Below are positions 16,218 to 24,707 of a DNA stretch of 64,000 bases, piece after piece (position 1 is the first letter of the stretch; each line of letters starts with the position of its first letter). Source of the stretch: Corallococcus sp. AS-1-6 (lineage in GTDB: Bacteria; Myxococcota; Myxococcia; Myxococcales; Myxococcaceae); the NCBI RefSeq assembly GCF_020037015.1, contig NZ_JAIQDE010000001.1, positions 434,001 to 498,000 on the forward strand. The letters run 5' to 3'. The notes under the pieces are model-generated. The model searched no databases and was not told the DNA's origin. It was given only the letters and a program-made list of their open reading frames with translations. The position numbers were made by a program, and so were the translations under genes.

Positions 16218-17522
16218 GTGCAACCCTACGAGCTCATCAAGGCCAAGCGCGACGGCGGCAAGCTGGACCCGTCCGACATCCAGGCGTTCATCCAGGCGTA
16301 CACCGCCGGCACCGTGGCCGACTACCAGATGGCCGCCATGTGCATGGCCATCTTCTTCAAGGGGCTGGACTCCCGGGAGCTGGGGGCGTGGGCCCGCGCC
16401 ATGCTCCACTCCGGAGAGGTCCTGGACCTCTCCGACACGCCGGCCATCAAGGTGGACAAGCACTCCACCGGCGGCGTGGGCGACAAGGTGTCCCTGAGCC
16501 TCGCCCCCCTGGCGGCGGCCTGCGGCGTGCCCGTGCCCATGATTTCGGGCCGCGGCCTGGGCCACACCGGCGGCACCCTGGACAAGCTGGAGTCCATCCC
16601 CGGCTTCAACGTGAACCTGTCCACCGCGGACTACCGCCGGCTGGTGCGCGAGGTGGGGTGCTGCCTCATCGGCCAGACGGCCCAGGTCGCCCCCGCGGAC
16701 AAGAAGCTCTACGCGCTGCGCGACGTGACGGCGACGGTGGACTGCATCCCGCTCATCGCGTCTTCCATCATGAGCAAGAAGCTGGCGGAGGGCATCGACG
16801 CGCTGGTGCTCGACGTGAAGGTGGGCAGCGGCGCCTTCATGAAGACGGCGGACGACGCGCGCGTGCTGGCCCGCACCATGATTGGCCTGGGTGCGGAGAT
16901 GAACCGCAAGGTCGTGGCCCTGCTCACGGACATGGATCAGCCCCTGGGCCGCCAGGTGGGCAACGCCCTGGAGGTCCGCGAGGCCGTGGACATGCTCCGC
17001 GGCGAGGCGCCCGACGACTACACGGAGATCACCTACGCCCTGACGGCGGAGATGCTGGTGCTGGGCAAGAAGGCCGCCAACGTGGAGGAGGCGCGCGGGA
17101 TGCTGCGCCGCTCCGTGGAGGACGGCAGCGCCATCCGGAAGCTCAAGGAGATCGTCCAGTCGCAGGGCGGTGACCCGCGCTCCATCGACGACTACTCGCT
17201 CCTGCCCACGGCGAAGGCCACGACGGACGTGGTGGCGCCGCGCGACGGCTTCGTCACTGGCATCCACACGGAGGGCGTGGGGCTGGCGGCGGTGGCGCTG
17301 GGCGCGGGCCGGCAGCGGGTGGACAGCAAGATCGACCCGGCCGTGGGCTTCACGCTGCTCAAGAAGGTGGGCGACGCGGTGAAGCAGGGCGAGCCCGTGG
17401 TGCAGGTGCACTACAACGACGCCGGCCCCGTGGAGGACGTGAAGGCGCGCCTGCTCGCGGCCTACCGGTTCGGCGACCGGGCGCCCGCGGCCCGCCCGCT
17501 GGTGCTGGAGCGGCTGGAGTAG
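16218..17522 (+). CDS. pdp: Pyrimidine-nucleoside (thymidine) phosphorylase
   Basis: A 434-residue enzyme that splits uridine, thymidine and deoxyuridine with phosphate into base and (deoxy)ribose-1-phosphate. The GTG at 16218 gives VQPYELIKAKRDGG, the standard family N-terminus. The phosphate site KHSTGGVGDK, the loop GRGLGHTGGTLDK and VGSGAFMK are all present, and length is normal. It is divergent from the nucleoside importer and upstream of cdd. Its product feeds the PGM2-type mutase and DeoC. deoA is the alternative name; the family cannot be split by substrate from sequence alone. Confidence 0.95.
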   Translation: MQPYELIKAKRDGGKLDPSDIQAFIQAYTAGTVADYQMAAMCMAIFFKGLDSRELGAWARAMLHSGEVLDLSDTPAIKVDKHSTGGVGDKVSLSLAPLAAACGVPVPMISGRGLGHTGGTLDKLESIPGFNVNLSTADYRRLVREVGCCLIGQTAQVAPADKKLYALRDVTATVDCIPLIASSIMSKKLAEGIDALVLDVKVGSGAFMKTADDARVLARTMIGLGAEMNRKVVALLTDMDQPLGRQVGNALEVREAVDMLRGEAPDDYTEITYALTAEMLVLGKKAANVEEARGMLRRSVEDGSAIRKLKEIVQSQGGDPRSIDDYSLLPTAKATTDVVAPRDGFVTGIHTEGVGLAAVALGAGRQRVDSKIDPAVGFTLLKKVGDAVKQGEPVVQVHYNDAGPVEDVKARLLAAYRFGDRAPAARPLVLERLE

Positions 17523-17535
17523 TTACGCAAGCCCC

Positions 17536-18696
17536 ATGGCCCCCACGTTCCGCGACCTGCTGTCGGAAGTGAAGAAGGAGATCCGCGAGGTCTCCCATGA
17601 GCACGTCCACACGCTGCTGGGCTCGGGCGCGAAGGTGAAGCTCGTGGACGTGCGCGAGGCCGACGAATACGCGGGTGGCCGGCTCCCCGGGGCGGTGCAC
17701 ATCCCCCGGGGCTACCTGGAGCTGCGCATCGAGGAGAAGGCGGACCGCGACGAGGAGCTGGTCCTCTACTGCGCGGGCGGCACCCGGAGCGCGCTCGCGG
17801 CCCGCACGCTGCGGGAGATGGGCTACACGCGCGTGTCCTCGCTCGCGGGCGGCTACAACCGCTGGAGCGACGCGGCCCTCCCGGTGGAGAAGCCCGTCGT
17901 CCTCTCCCCCGAGCAGAAGGAGCGCTACCGCCGCCACCTCATCCTCCCGGAGGTGGGGGAGGAGGGGCAGGCGAGGCTCCTCAAGTCGAAGGTGCTGCTC
18001 CTGGGCGCGGGTGGGCTGGGCTCGCCGGCGGCGCTGTACCTGGCGGCGGCGGGCGTGGGCACGCTGGGCGTGGTGGACGCGGACGTGGTGGACCTGAGCA
18101 ACCTCCAGCGCCAGGTGCTGCACACGCTGGAGCGCCGGGGACAGCCCAAGGTCCAGAGCGCGAAGGCCGCCCTGGAGGCGCTCAACCCGGACGTGAAGGT
18201 GGTGCCGTTCCAGGAGCGGCTCACCACCGCCAACGTGGAGCGCATCCTCGCGGACTTCGACCTGGTGCTGGACGGCGGGGACAACTTCCCCACGCGCTAC
18301 CTGCTCAACGACGCGTGCGTGCTGCTGGGCAAGCCCAACATCCACGGCTCCGTGTTCCGCTTCGAGGGGCAGGTGACCACCTTCCTGCCCGGCCAGGGGC
18401 CCTGCTACCGCTGCCTCTACCCCGCGCCGCCCCCGCCGGAGCTGGCGCCGTCGTGCGCGGAGGCGGGCGTGCTGGGCGTGCTGCCCGGGCTCATCGGGAT
18501 GCTCCAGGCCACGGAGGCCCTGAAGCTCCTGCTCGGGGTGGGGGAGCCCCTGGTGGGGCGGCTCGTCACCTTCGACGCCCTGGGCACGCGCTTCCAGGAG
18601 CTGCGGCTGCGCCGCGACCCGGAGTGTCCGGTGTGCGCGCCGGGAGCGAAGGTCCAGCTCATCGATTACGAGCAGTTCTGCTCCACCGGGGCCTGA
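17536..18696 (+). CDS. moeB: Rhodanese-MoeB/ThiF fusion (sulfur-carrier adenylyltransferase)
   Basis: A 386-residue cytosolic protein. Residues 20-120 are a rhodanese domain with catalytic Cys79 (LYCAGGTRS). Residues 135-385 are an E1-like MoeB/ThiF domain with the ATP loop GAGGLGSPAALYLAAAG, the conserved DLSNLQRQ, CAEAGVLG, and two CxxC pairs (CYRC and CPVC) for structural zinc. The enzyme adenylates a ubiquitin-like sulfur carrier, and the rhodanese supplies persulfide sulfur. In many bacterial and eukaryotic (MOCS3) fusions the rhodanese is C-terminal; here it is N-terminal. It starts 13 bases after pdp, so cotranscription is likely although the pathway differs. MoeB versus ThiF is unresolved. 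Confidence 0.9.
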   Translation: MAPTFRDLLSEVKKEIREVSHEHVHTLLGSGAKVKLVDVREADEYAGGRLPGAVHIPRGYLELRIEEKADRDEELVLYCAGGTRSALAARTLREMGYTRVSSLAGGYNRWSDAALPVEKPVVLSPEQKERYRRHLILPEVGEEGQARLLKSKVLLLGAGGLGSPAALYLAAAGVGTLGVVDADVVDLSNLQRQVLHTLERRGQPKVQSAKAALEALNPDVKVVPFQERLTTANVERILADFDLVLDGGDNFPTRYLLNDACVLLGKPNIHGSVFRFEGQVTTFLPGQGPCYRCLYPAPPPPELAPSCAEAGVLGVLPGLIGMLQATEALKLLLGVGEPLVGRLVTFDALGTRFQELRLRRDPECPVCAPGAKVQLIDYEQFCSTGA

Positions 18697-18737
18697 GCGG
18701 CCAGGAAGCTGCATTTTCAGGAGCAACGGAGCGGACG

Positions 18738-18760
18738 GGCCCGCGTATGATGCGCGGGCC
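18738..18760 (+). other. Inverted repeat enclosing a TATGAT element
   Basis: GGCCCGCG and CGCGGGCC form a perfect 8-bp repeat around TATGATG. It may terminate the moeB transcript, or TATGAT may be the -10 of the PilZ gene with the arms serving as an operator. No recognisable -35 lies 17 bases upstream. A second GACCCGGGTC palindrome lies nearby at about 18819-18828 or just before. Confidence 0.45.
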
Positions 18761-18831
18761 TGGACCCGGGGCGGTGGTGGAACGCGACCCGGGTCGGATA
18801 CGAGAGCGGCAGCGGCAGGGAGACGACGGCG

Positions 18832-19191
18832 ATGTCCGAGCAGAACGAGAACCAGGACACCAGGACGACGGAGGACCGGCGCGACTCGCCCCGCGTCCCC
18901 ATGCGCCTGAAGGTCGGCTGGGATGGGGCGGATGGCTTCCTGGAGCGCGCGGGGGACCTGTCCCTGGGCGGCGTGGGCTGGGTGGGCGAGGCCCTGGACG
19001 AGGGCAAGGACGTGATGGTGCGCTTCACGCTGCCCTCGGCTCCCGAGGAGGCCGTGGTGAAGGGCAAGGTGCTGGGGCCCAAGCCCGGCGCGGCGGGCCT
19101 GGTGGTGCGGGTGAAGTTCGTGGACCTGCCGGTGGAGCTGGAGCTGGCCATCGCCCGGCACCTGGACGAGCAGGCCAAGGGCGGGGCCTGA
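18832..19191 (+). CDS. PilZ domain protein
   Basis: A 119-residue single-domain protein. The c-di-GMP motif RxxxR is present (RRDSPR, residues 17-22), followed by DLSLGG (DxSxxG), so ligand binding is likely. The acidic N-terminal tail (MSEQNENQDTRTTED) is disordered. Stand-alone PilZ proteins act as c-di-GMP receptors for motility, polysaccharide or development. It lies inside the nucleoside cluster with 135 bases of leader of its own, so it may be regulated separately. The target is unknown. Confidence 0.85.
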   Translation: MSEQNENQDTRTTEDRRDSPRVPMRLKVGWDGADGFLERAGDLSLGGVGWVGEALDEGKDVMVRFTLPSAPEEAVVKGKVLGPKPGAAGLVVRVKFVDLPVELELAIARHLDEQAKGGA

Positions 19192-19259
19192 GACAGGCTC
19201 CGGGTTTCAGGCGGGACGGGGGCCCATCCAGGGCCCTTCGTCCGGCGAAGGAGGGCGGC

Positions 19260-19664
19260 ATGGCGGAGGAGATTCCCTGGGAGCGGCTGTTCGAGGAGGC
19301 CCTTCGGGTCCGCCAGCGCGCGCACGTGCCGTACTCGAAGTTCCCCGTCGGGGCCGCCGTGCTGTACGCGGACGGCTCCATCGTGGCCGGCTGCAACGTG
19401 GAGAACGCCACCTATGGCCTCACCGTCTGCGCGGAGCGCAACGCGTTCGCCGCGGGCGTGGCGCAGGGCCGCGAGAAGCCCGTGGCCGTGGCCGTCGTCG
19501 TGGACACCCCGGAGCCCTGTCCCCCGTGCGGCATGTGCCGCCAGGTGATGGCGGAGTTCGCCGGACCTGACCTTCCGGTGCGAAGCCGCACCCTCAACGG
19601 GCAGGAGGCGCGCTACCCGCTCAGCGAGCTGCTGCCGCACGCCTTCACCCGCTCCTTCCTCTAG
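19260..19664 (+). CDS. cdd: Cytidine deaminase
   Basis: A 134-residue, normal-length tetrameric-type cytidine deaminase converting (deoxy)cytidine to (deoxy)uridine. The zinc and catalytic motifs are CAERNA (Cys ligand and proton-shuttling Glu) and PPCGMCRQ. VPYSKFPVGAAV and NVENATYG are the usual substrate-binding segments. The ATG at 19260 follows GAAGGAGGG. It supplies uridine to the phosphorylase. The amidohydrolase gene starts 12 bases downstream. Confidence 0.96.
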   Translation: MAEEIPWERLFEEALRVRQRAHVPYSKFPVGAAVLYADGSIVAGCNVENATYGLTVCAERNAFAAGVAQGREKPVAVAVVVDTPEPCPPCGMCRQVMAEFAGPDLPVRSRTLNGQEARYPLSELLPHAFTRSFL

Positions 19665-19676
19665 GACCCCCCTCAC

Positions 19677-21014
19677 GTGGACTTGCTTCTCACTGGCGCG
19701 ACCGTCGTCACCATGAACCGCGACCGCGAGGTGCTGCCTCGCGCGGACGTGCTCGTGCAGGACGGGCGCATCGCGAAGGTGGGCCGGGGCCTGAAGGTGA
19801 AGGGCGCCCGCCGCGTCCTGGACCTCACCGGGCAGGTGGTGATGCCCGGCCTCATCCACGGCCACCTGCACGCCTGCCAGACCCTGTTCCGCGGCCACGC
19901 GGACAAGCGGGAGCTGCTGGACTGGCTGAAGGAGCGCATCTGGCCCATGGAGGCGGCGCACGACGCGGCGTCCCTGCGCGCCAGCGCGGACCTCACCTTC
20001 GCGGAGCTCATCCGCTCCGGCTCCACGGCGGCGCTCGACATGGGCACCGTGCACCACTACGACGCCGTCTTCGAGTCCGCGCGCGACAGCGGCTTCCGGC
20101 TGGTCGGCGGCAAGGCGATGATGGACTCCGGCGCGGAGGTGCCCGCCGGCCTGCGCGAGACGACGGCGGACTCCCTGTCGGAGAGCCTGGCGCTGATGGA
20201 GCGCTGGCACGGCACCCACGACAACCGCCTGCGCTACGCCTTCGCGCCGCGCTTCGCCCTGTCCTGCTCGCCGGAGCTGCTGCGCGAGGTGGGCCGGCTG
20301 TCGCGGGAGAAGGGCGTGCGCATCCACTCGCACGCCAGCGAGAACCGCACGGAGACGGACGTCGTCCGCCAGGTGACGGGCCAGGACAACATCGCCTTCT
20401 TCCACGGGCTGGGGCTCACGGGCCCCCAGGTCACCCTGGCCCACTGCGTGTGGGTGGAAGGGGAGGAGCAGCGGCTGCTGCGCGAGTCCGGCACGGTGGT
20501 GTGCCACTGCCCGGGCTCCAACCTGAAGCTCGCGTCGGGCTACGCGCGCATCCCGGAGCTCTTGAAGGACGGCATCCCCGTGTCGCTGGGGGCGGACGGC
20601 GCCCCGTGCAACAACACGCTGGATTTGTTCCACGAGATGCGGCTCGCGTCCGTGCTGCACAACCCGCGCGTGGGCCCGGTGGCGATGACGCCCATGCACG
20701 TCCTGGAGATGGCCACGCTGCACGGCGCGCGCGCCCTGGGCCTGGAGGACGAGGTGGGCTCCGTGGAGGCCGGCAAGCGCGCGGACCTCACCGTGGTGGA
20801 CACGCGCGGCTTCCACTTCTGCCCGCTGCCGGACGACGTCACGGGGCCGCTGGTGTACTCGGCGCGCTCCACGGACGTGTCGCACGTGCTCATCGACGGC
20901 AAGCTGGTGCTGCGCGAGGGCGAGTTGACGACGCTGGACGCGAACGCGGTGCTGTCCAACGCCCGCGCGCAGGCCACGAAGCTCTTCGCCCGCGCGAAGC
21001 TGAAGGCGTCCTAG
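19677..21014 (+). CDS. ATZ/TRZ-type amidohydrolase, probable adenosine-derivative deaminase
   Basis: A 445-residue metal-dependent amidohydrolase. HGHLHA supplies the HxH ligands, HSHASE and LAHC carry further ligands, and LGADGAPCNNTLD carries the catalytic Asp. LGxDG..xNNxLD is typical of 5'-methylthioadenosine/S-adenosylhomocysteine or 5'-deoxyadenosine deaminases rather than guanine deaminases. With cdd 12 bases upstream, a nucleoside or base deaminase in salvage is likely; the exact substrate is not settled. The start is a GTG at 19677. Its stop overlaps the convergent kinase stop by three bases. Confidence 0.85.
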   Translation: MDLLLTGATVVTMNRDREVLPRADVLVQDGRIAKVGRGLKVKGARRVLDLTGQVVMPGLIHGHLHACQTLFRGHADKRELLDWLKERIWPMEAAHDAASLRASADLTFAELIRSGSTAALDMGTVHHYDAVFESARDSGFRLVGGKAMMDSGAEVPAGLRETTADSLSESLALMERWHGTHDNRLRYAFAPRFALSCSPELLREVGRLSREKGVRIHSHASENRTETDVVRQVTGQDNIAFFHGLGLTGPQVTLAHCVWVEGEEQRLLRESGTVVCHCPGSNLKLASGYARIPELLKDGIPVSLGADGAPCNNTLDLFHEMRLASVLHNPRVGPVAMTPMHVLEMATLHGARALGLEDEVGSVEAGKRADLTVVDTRGFHFCPLPDDVTGPLVYSARSTDVSHVLIDGKLVLREGELTTLDANAVLSNARAQATKLFARAKLKAS

Positions 21015-22423
21015 CGGCGCTGCGCGGCCGAGGGGTCCGCGGACGGCTGCGAGGCCGGCTTCGAGCGCGGCAGGCGCAGCACGAAGGACGTGGCCCAGCC
21101 CTCCGCGTCCTCCACCGCCAGCCGCCCGCCGTGGGCCTCCGCCGCCAGCCGGGAGAAGTACAGCCCCAGGCCGTAGCCCCGGCGGCCCTCCTTCTCGCGG
21201 TGGCCCTGCATGTACTTGTCGAAGAGGGACTCGCGCGCCTCCGGCGGAATGGCGATGCCGTCGTTGCGCACGGCCAGCCACTGGAAGCCCTCCGTCTCAC
21301 CGGCCTCCAGGCGCACCCGCCCGCCGGACGGGGCATAGCGGAGCGCGTTGGTGGCCAGGTTCTCCACCACGCGGATGAGCAGGCCCGCGTCGCCCACCAA
21401 CTGGAAGCCCGGCGGGCACGACAGCTCCAGCCTGATTTTTCGCAGCCGGGCCGCGCCGTCCAGCGAGCGGCGCACCTCGTCGAAGAGGGGCGCCACCGGG
21501 AAGGGCTGCTTGCGCGGGGACAGCCGGCCCTGCTCCAGCCGGGGCACGTCCAGGAGGTCGGAGATCATCCGGTCCAGGCGCGCGGTGACGGCCAGGCCCG
21601 TGCGCACGGACTCCACCATCGGCGTGCCGACGGGCAGCTCCTGCTCCATCCACGACAGCGACAGCGTCACGGCGGACAGCGGCGAGCGCAGGTCGTGCAC
21701 CAGGAACTGCATCAACTGCTCCTGGTGGGCCTGGAGCGCCTCCAACTGGGCGTTGCGCGCGTGGGCCTCCGCCAGCATCCGCTCGATGGTGCGGTGGGCG
21801 TCCTCCACGTCGTGGGTGCGGCGGGCCTCCAGTTGCCGGGCCACCTCCGCGTGCGACAGGTCCATGGCCAACTGCCGCAGCCGCCCGGTGCCGTAGTGGC
21901 TCACCGCCGCCACCAGCACCAGCGTCACCGCGGCCACGGCCATGGCGCCCGGGCCCACGCCCGCCTGGGCCATGAGGAAGGCCTGGGCCAGCGACGCCAG
22001 CCCCGCCGCGCCGTAGACGAGCCAGGGCATCAGCTCCAGGCCGGACAGCGCCACCACCAGCGCGAACAGCCCCAGGCTGAAGCCCGCCACGCCCGCGGGG
22101 AAGGGCGACACCGGCAGGGCCAACTGCTGGAGCCCGAAGACGAGCCCCACGTCCACCAGCGACTGCACGACGCCCAACTGCTTCGTCAGGGGCCTGGCGC
22201 GCAGCGCGAACAGCAGCGCCACCACGCCGCCGTAGCAGAGCAGGAGCGGCGGGTAGTGCGCCCAGTCCCGGGCGCCCGTCAGCCACAGCCCCAGGCTGAC
22301 GGCGAAGAACACGACCGTGCCCACCAGCCGCACCGCGGCCCCGGCGCCCAGCACACGCCGGCGTTGGGCGGCCACCACCCGCGCGAGCTCGTCTTCAAAG
22401 GCAACGGGAGGGGTTGGTTCCAT
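21011..22423 (-). CDS. Membrane sensor histidine kinase
   Basis: A 470-residue inner-membrane kinase. About six hydrophobic segments fill residues 25-175 with almost no periplasmic loop, as in sensors of membrane or intracellular signals. A coiled-coil linker (185-235, rich in Gln, Glu and Ala) leads to the HisKA motif with His243 (FLVHDLRSPLS) and a complete HATPase (NALRYAPSG, GYGLGLYFSRLAAEAHGG). No response regulator is adjacent, so it is an orphan. I chose the ATG at 22423. It is convergent with the amidohydrolase and divergent from pspA; a link to the PspA module is possible but not shown. Confidence 0.9.
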   Translation of the reverse strand: MEPTPPVAFEDELARVVAAQRRRVLGAGAAVRLVGTVVFFAVSLGLWLTGARDWAHYPPLLLCYGGVVALLFALRARPLTKQLGVVQSLVDVGLVFGLQQLALPVSPFPAGVAGFSLGLFALVVALSGLELMPWLVYGAAGLASLAQAFLMAQAGVGPGAMAVAAVTLVLVAAVSHYGTGRLRQLAMDLSHAEVARQLEARRTHDVEDAHRTIERMLAEAHARNAQLEALQAHQEQLMQFLVHDLRSPLSAVTLSLSWMEQELPVGTPMVESVRTGLAVTARLDRMISDLLDVPRLEQGRLSPRKQPFPVAPLFDEVRRSLDGAARLRKIRLELSCPPGFQLVGDAGLLIRVVENLATNALRYAPSGGRVRLEAGETEGFQWLAVRNDGIAIPPEARESLFDKYMQGHREKEGRRGYGLGLYFSRLAAEAHGGRLAVEDAEGWATSFVLRLPRSKPASQPSADPSAAQRR

Positions 22424-22622
22424 GCGACACACTTGTTTTCCCCGCTTCCTCCCCACCCGGCAAGTTCATGGCCACACCGTCTTTCGCGACCCCGGGGGGA
22501 CCCTTTAAGGGACGGGGAGTGGCCGTCCGGGAGCCGTCCGGTGGCCCTGGACCCGGCCGGGCTGGCGGGCGGCGGCCTGGCGGTGGCGGTCCGGGGGCAA
22601 TCATCCGTTCCCGGCGGGCGTA

Positions 22623-22633
22623 GTCACGGTGAC
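22623..22633. promoter_or_regulatory. Perfect palindrome upstream of pspA
   Basis: GTCAC-G-GTGAC lies 85 bases before the pspA ATG in the 294-base divergent region. It has the form of a small operator half-site pair. No regulator is identified, and a chance match cannot be excluded in GC-rich DNA. Confidence 0.3.
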
Positions 22634-22717
22634 ACGCGCCGGGCGGCTGGATGCTTGTGGGCGGCGGAGTTCGTGTAAGGTGACTGGGATTACGCACAGG
22701 CGGAGGTGAGAGCCGAC

Positions 22718-23455
22718 ATGTGGCAGCGATTCAAAAGAGCGATGCGGAGCTTCGCGGGCTTCTTCGTCTCCTCCATCGAGGACCCGGAGCTGATCCTCGA
22801 GCAGAACATCCGTGACCTGAACGACCAGGTCCCCAAGATGAACGAGTCCATCGCCATGGTCCGGGCGAATGTGACCCTGCTGGAGAAGGAGAACCAGAAG
22901 TACCAGCAGGACGTGCGGGAGCTGACCGCCAAGGTGAAGGCCGCCATCCAGGCGGGCCGTGACGACCTGGCCGGCACCTACGCGACCAAGCTGCAGGCGG
23001 AGAAGGAGGCGCTCGCCCGCAACGAGCAGCAACTGGACATCGCCAAGCAGGCCTACGAGAAGGCGCTGAACGTCAAGAAGGCGTTCATGCGGGAGAAGGA
23101 CAAGAAGACCCACGAGGCGATGAACGCCATCCGGGACGCGCGCCGCGCCAAGTGGCAGGCGAAGGTCGCGGACACGATGGAGTCCTTCACCGTCGCGGGC
23201 GTGGACTCCACGCACGACGAGATGCTGCGCAAGGTCCAGGAGAAGACGGCCATCAACGAGGCGCGCATGCAGATGGCGCTCGACACGGTGGACCACCAGG
23301 GCGCGCTCATCGAGGAGGAGGCCGAGAAGCTCCAGGCCAACGAGCTCGTCAAGCAGATGAAGATGGAGATGGGCCTGCTGGACAGCCCCGCGCCGGTGTC
23401 GGACGTGGGCGCGGGTCCGGAAAAGACCATCGGCAAGAAGGTGGAGATCAAGTAG
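22718..23455 (+). CDS. pspA: PspA/IM30 family membrane-stress protein
   Basis: A 245-residue member of the PspA/Vipp1 family of ESCRT-III-like proteins that assemble on the inner membrane during envelope stress. The N-terminal amphipathic helix ([29 protein letters not shown]) is characteristic, followed by a long alpha-helical hairpin with heptad-like spacing. The ATG at 22718 has GGAGGTGAG upstream. No pspB, pspC or pspF lies nearby. Instead two genes follow, an anchored TauA-like binding protein and a helical membrane protein, each about 30 bases apart, suggesting an operon. Confidence 0.93.
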   Translation: MWQRFKRAMRSFAGFFVSSIEDPELILEQNIRDLNDQVPKMNESIAMVRANVTLLEKENQKYQQDVRELTAKVKAAIQAGRDDLAGTYATKLQAEKEALARNEQQLDIAKQAYEKALNVKKAFMREKDKKTHEAMNAIRDARRAKWQAKVADTMESFTVAGVDSTHDEMLRKVQEKTAINEARMQMALDTVDHQGALIEEEAEKLQANELVKQMKMEMGLLDSPAPVSDVGAGPEKTIGKKVEIK

Positions 23456-23488
23456 GTCTCCGCCCATGAAAGGGGCCGGCGCACACGG

Positions 23489-24676
23489 ATGAAGCTGCAC
23501 CGCGGACCCGGCCTCTTTCTCTTCCTCGCGCTCTGTGTCCTGGGCGCGGGGTACGTGTTCGCCTCGCGGGCGGGTTACCTCGACCGCCTGCAGGCGCGCT
23601 TCTTCCCCTCCACGCGTGAGGCGGTGCGGCTGTCCCCGGGCGACTTCCCGGCGGGCGTCGCGGCCCCGGTGGCGGACGTGGCGTCGGTGCCCTTGCGGCC
23701 CGTGCTCATCGGCTTCACCCCGCGCGGCTCGGCTGCCGCGCTGCTCGTCGCCACCGGCGGCGCCACCACCCTGGACAACCCCGCCACGCCCCCGGGCGCC
23801 GCGCAGGGGCTGCTCAAGACGGCCTACGCGCTGGACGCCCGCGCGGTGCTCTTCGCCCGCGAGGAGGAGCTGAGGCAGGCCCTGTCCGTGGGCGCGGAGA
23901 ACGGCGGCGTGGACATGGCGGCCCTGTCGGTGGACCGGCTGGCGTCGTGGGCGCCCACGTTGAGGGACGCGGCGCCGCGCACGGTGCTGCTCGTGGGGCG
24001 CAGCCGGGGCCAGGAGGCCATGGCGGCGGTGGGCGTGCCGGACCTGGCCAGCCTGCGCGGCAAGCGGGTGGGCGTGTATCCGGGCGGCTCGTCGCACTAC
24101 TTCGCCCTGTGGGTGCTGGCGCGGGCGGGGCTGCGCACCTCCGACGTGCGCTGGGTGGACCTGCCCTCCACGCTGGACGCGGGCCGGGCCCTGCGGGAGG
24201 GGCGGGCGGACGTGGTGGTGGGGCTGTGGGGCGACGTGGAGCTGGCGGCGAGGGACCGGGGCGGCAAGGTGCTGGCCACCACGGCGGACGCCCCGCACCT
24301 CTTGGCCACGGTGCTGGTGGCCCGGGGCGACTTCGCGGCGCGCTACCCGGACGCGGTGCGGCGGGTGCTGCGGGGGCTGCTGGACGCGGGGCAGGGCGTG
24401 CTCAAGGACCCGGCGGCCGGGGCACGGCTGCTGGGCGAGGTGGCGCCCTACCTGGGCGACCCCACGGAGGCCATCCGCAGCGCGCCGCCCGCGACACTGG
24501 CGGACAATCGGGCCTTCTTCGGACTTTCCGGCGAGGCGCCGGTTACCTATGACGAGCTGTTCCAGAGCGCCGCGGCGCTCTTCCAGAAGCTCAAGCGCGG
24601 GAACGCGCCCCCACCGGCGGAGGACACGCGGGACCTGGGCGCGCTGAAGTACGTCTCCGAGGCGCGGGGGCCCTGA
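23489..24676 (+). CDS. Membrane-anchored NitT/TauT-type substrate-binding-like protein
   Basis: A 395-residue protein with an N-terminal membrane anchor ([20 protein letters not shown]). The periplasmic domain, about residues 70-330, resembles SsuA/TauA/THI5-type binding proteins: [43 protein letters not shown] and [20 protein letters not shown]. No permease or ATPase gene is near, so it is unlikely to be a normal importer component. It lies 33 bases after pspA and 31 before a coiled-coil membrane protein, so a sensory or envelope-stress role with PspA is my inference. Confidence 0.8.
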   Translation: MKLHRGPGLFLFLALCVLGAGYVFASRAGYLDRLQARFFPSTREAVRLSPGDFPAGVAAPVADVASVPLRPVLIGFTPRGSAAALLVATGGATTLDNPATPPGAAQGLLKTAYALDARAVLFAREEELRQALSVGAENGGVDMAALSVDRLASWAPTLRDAAPRTVLLVGRSRGQEAMAAVGVPDLASLRGKRVGVYPGGSSHYFALWVLARAGLRTSDVRWVDLPSTLDAGRALREGRADVVVGLWGDVELAARDRGGKVLATTADAPHLLATVLVARGDFAARYPDAVRRVLRGLLDAGQGVLKDPAAGARLLGEVAPYLGDPTEAIRSAPPATLADNRAFFGLSGEAPVTYDELFQSAAALFQKLKRGNAPPPAEDTRDLGALKYVSEARGP

Positions 24677-24707
24677 CAGGGGCCGGAAGAGGGAAGGGGA
24701 GTCGGAC

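Noticed and set aside
22584-22599. GG/GC spaced like a sigma54 promoter before pspA
   Set aside because: Only the core dinucleotides match, within a very G-rich stretch where chance matches are common; no pspF is nearby.
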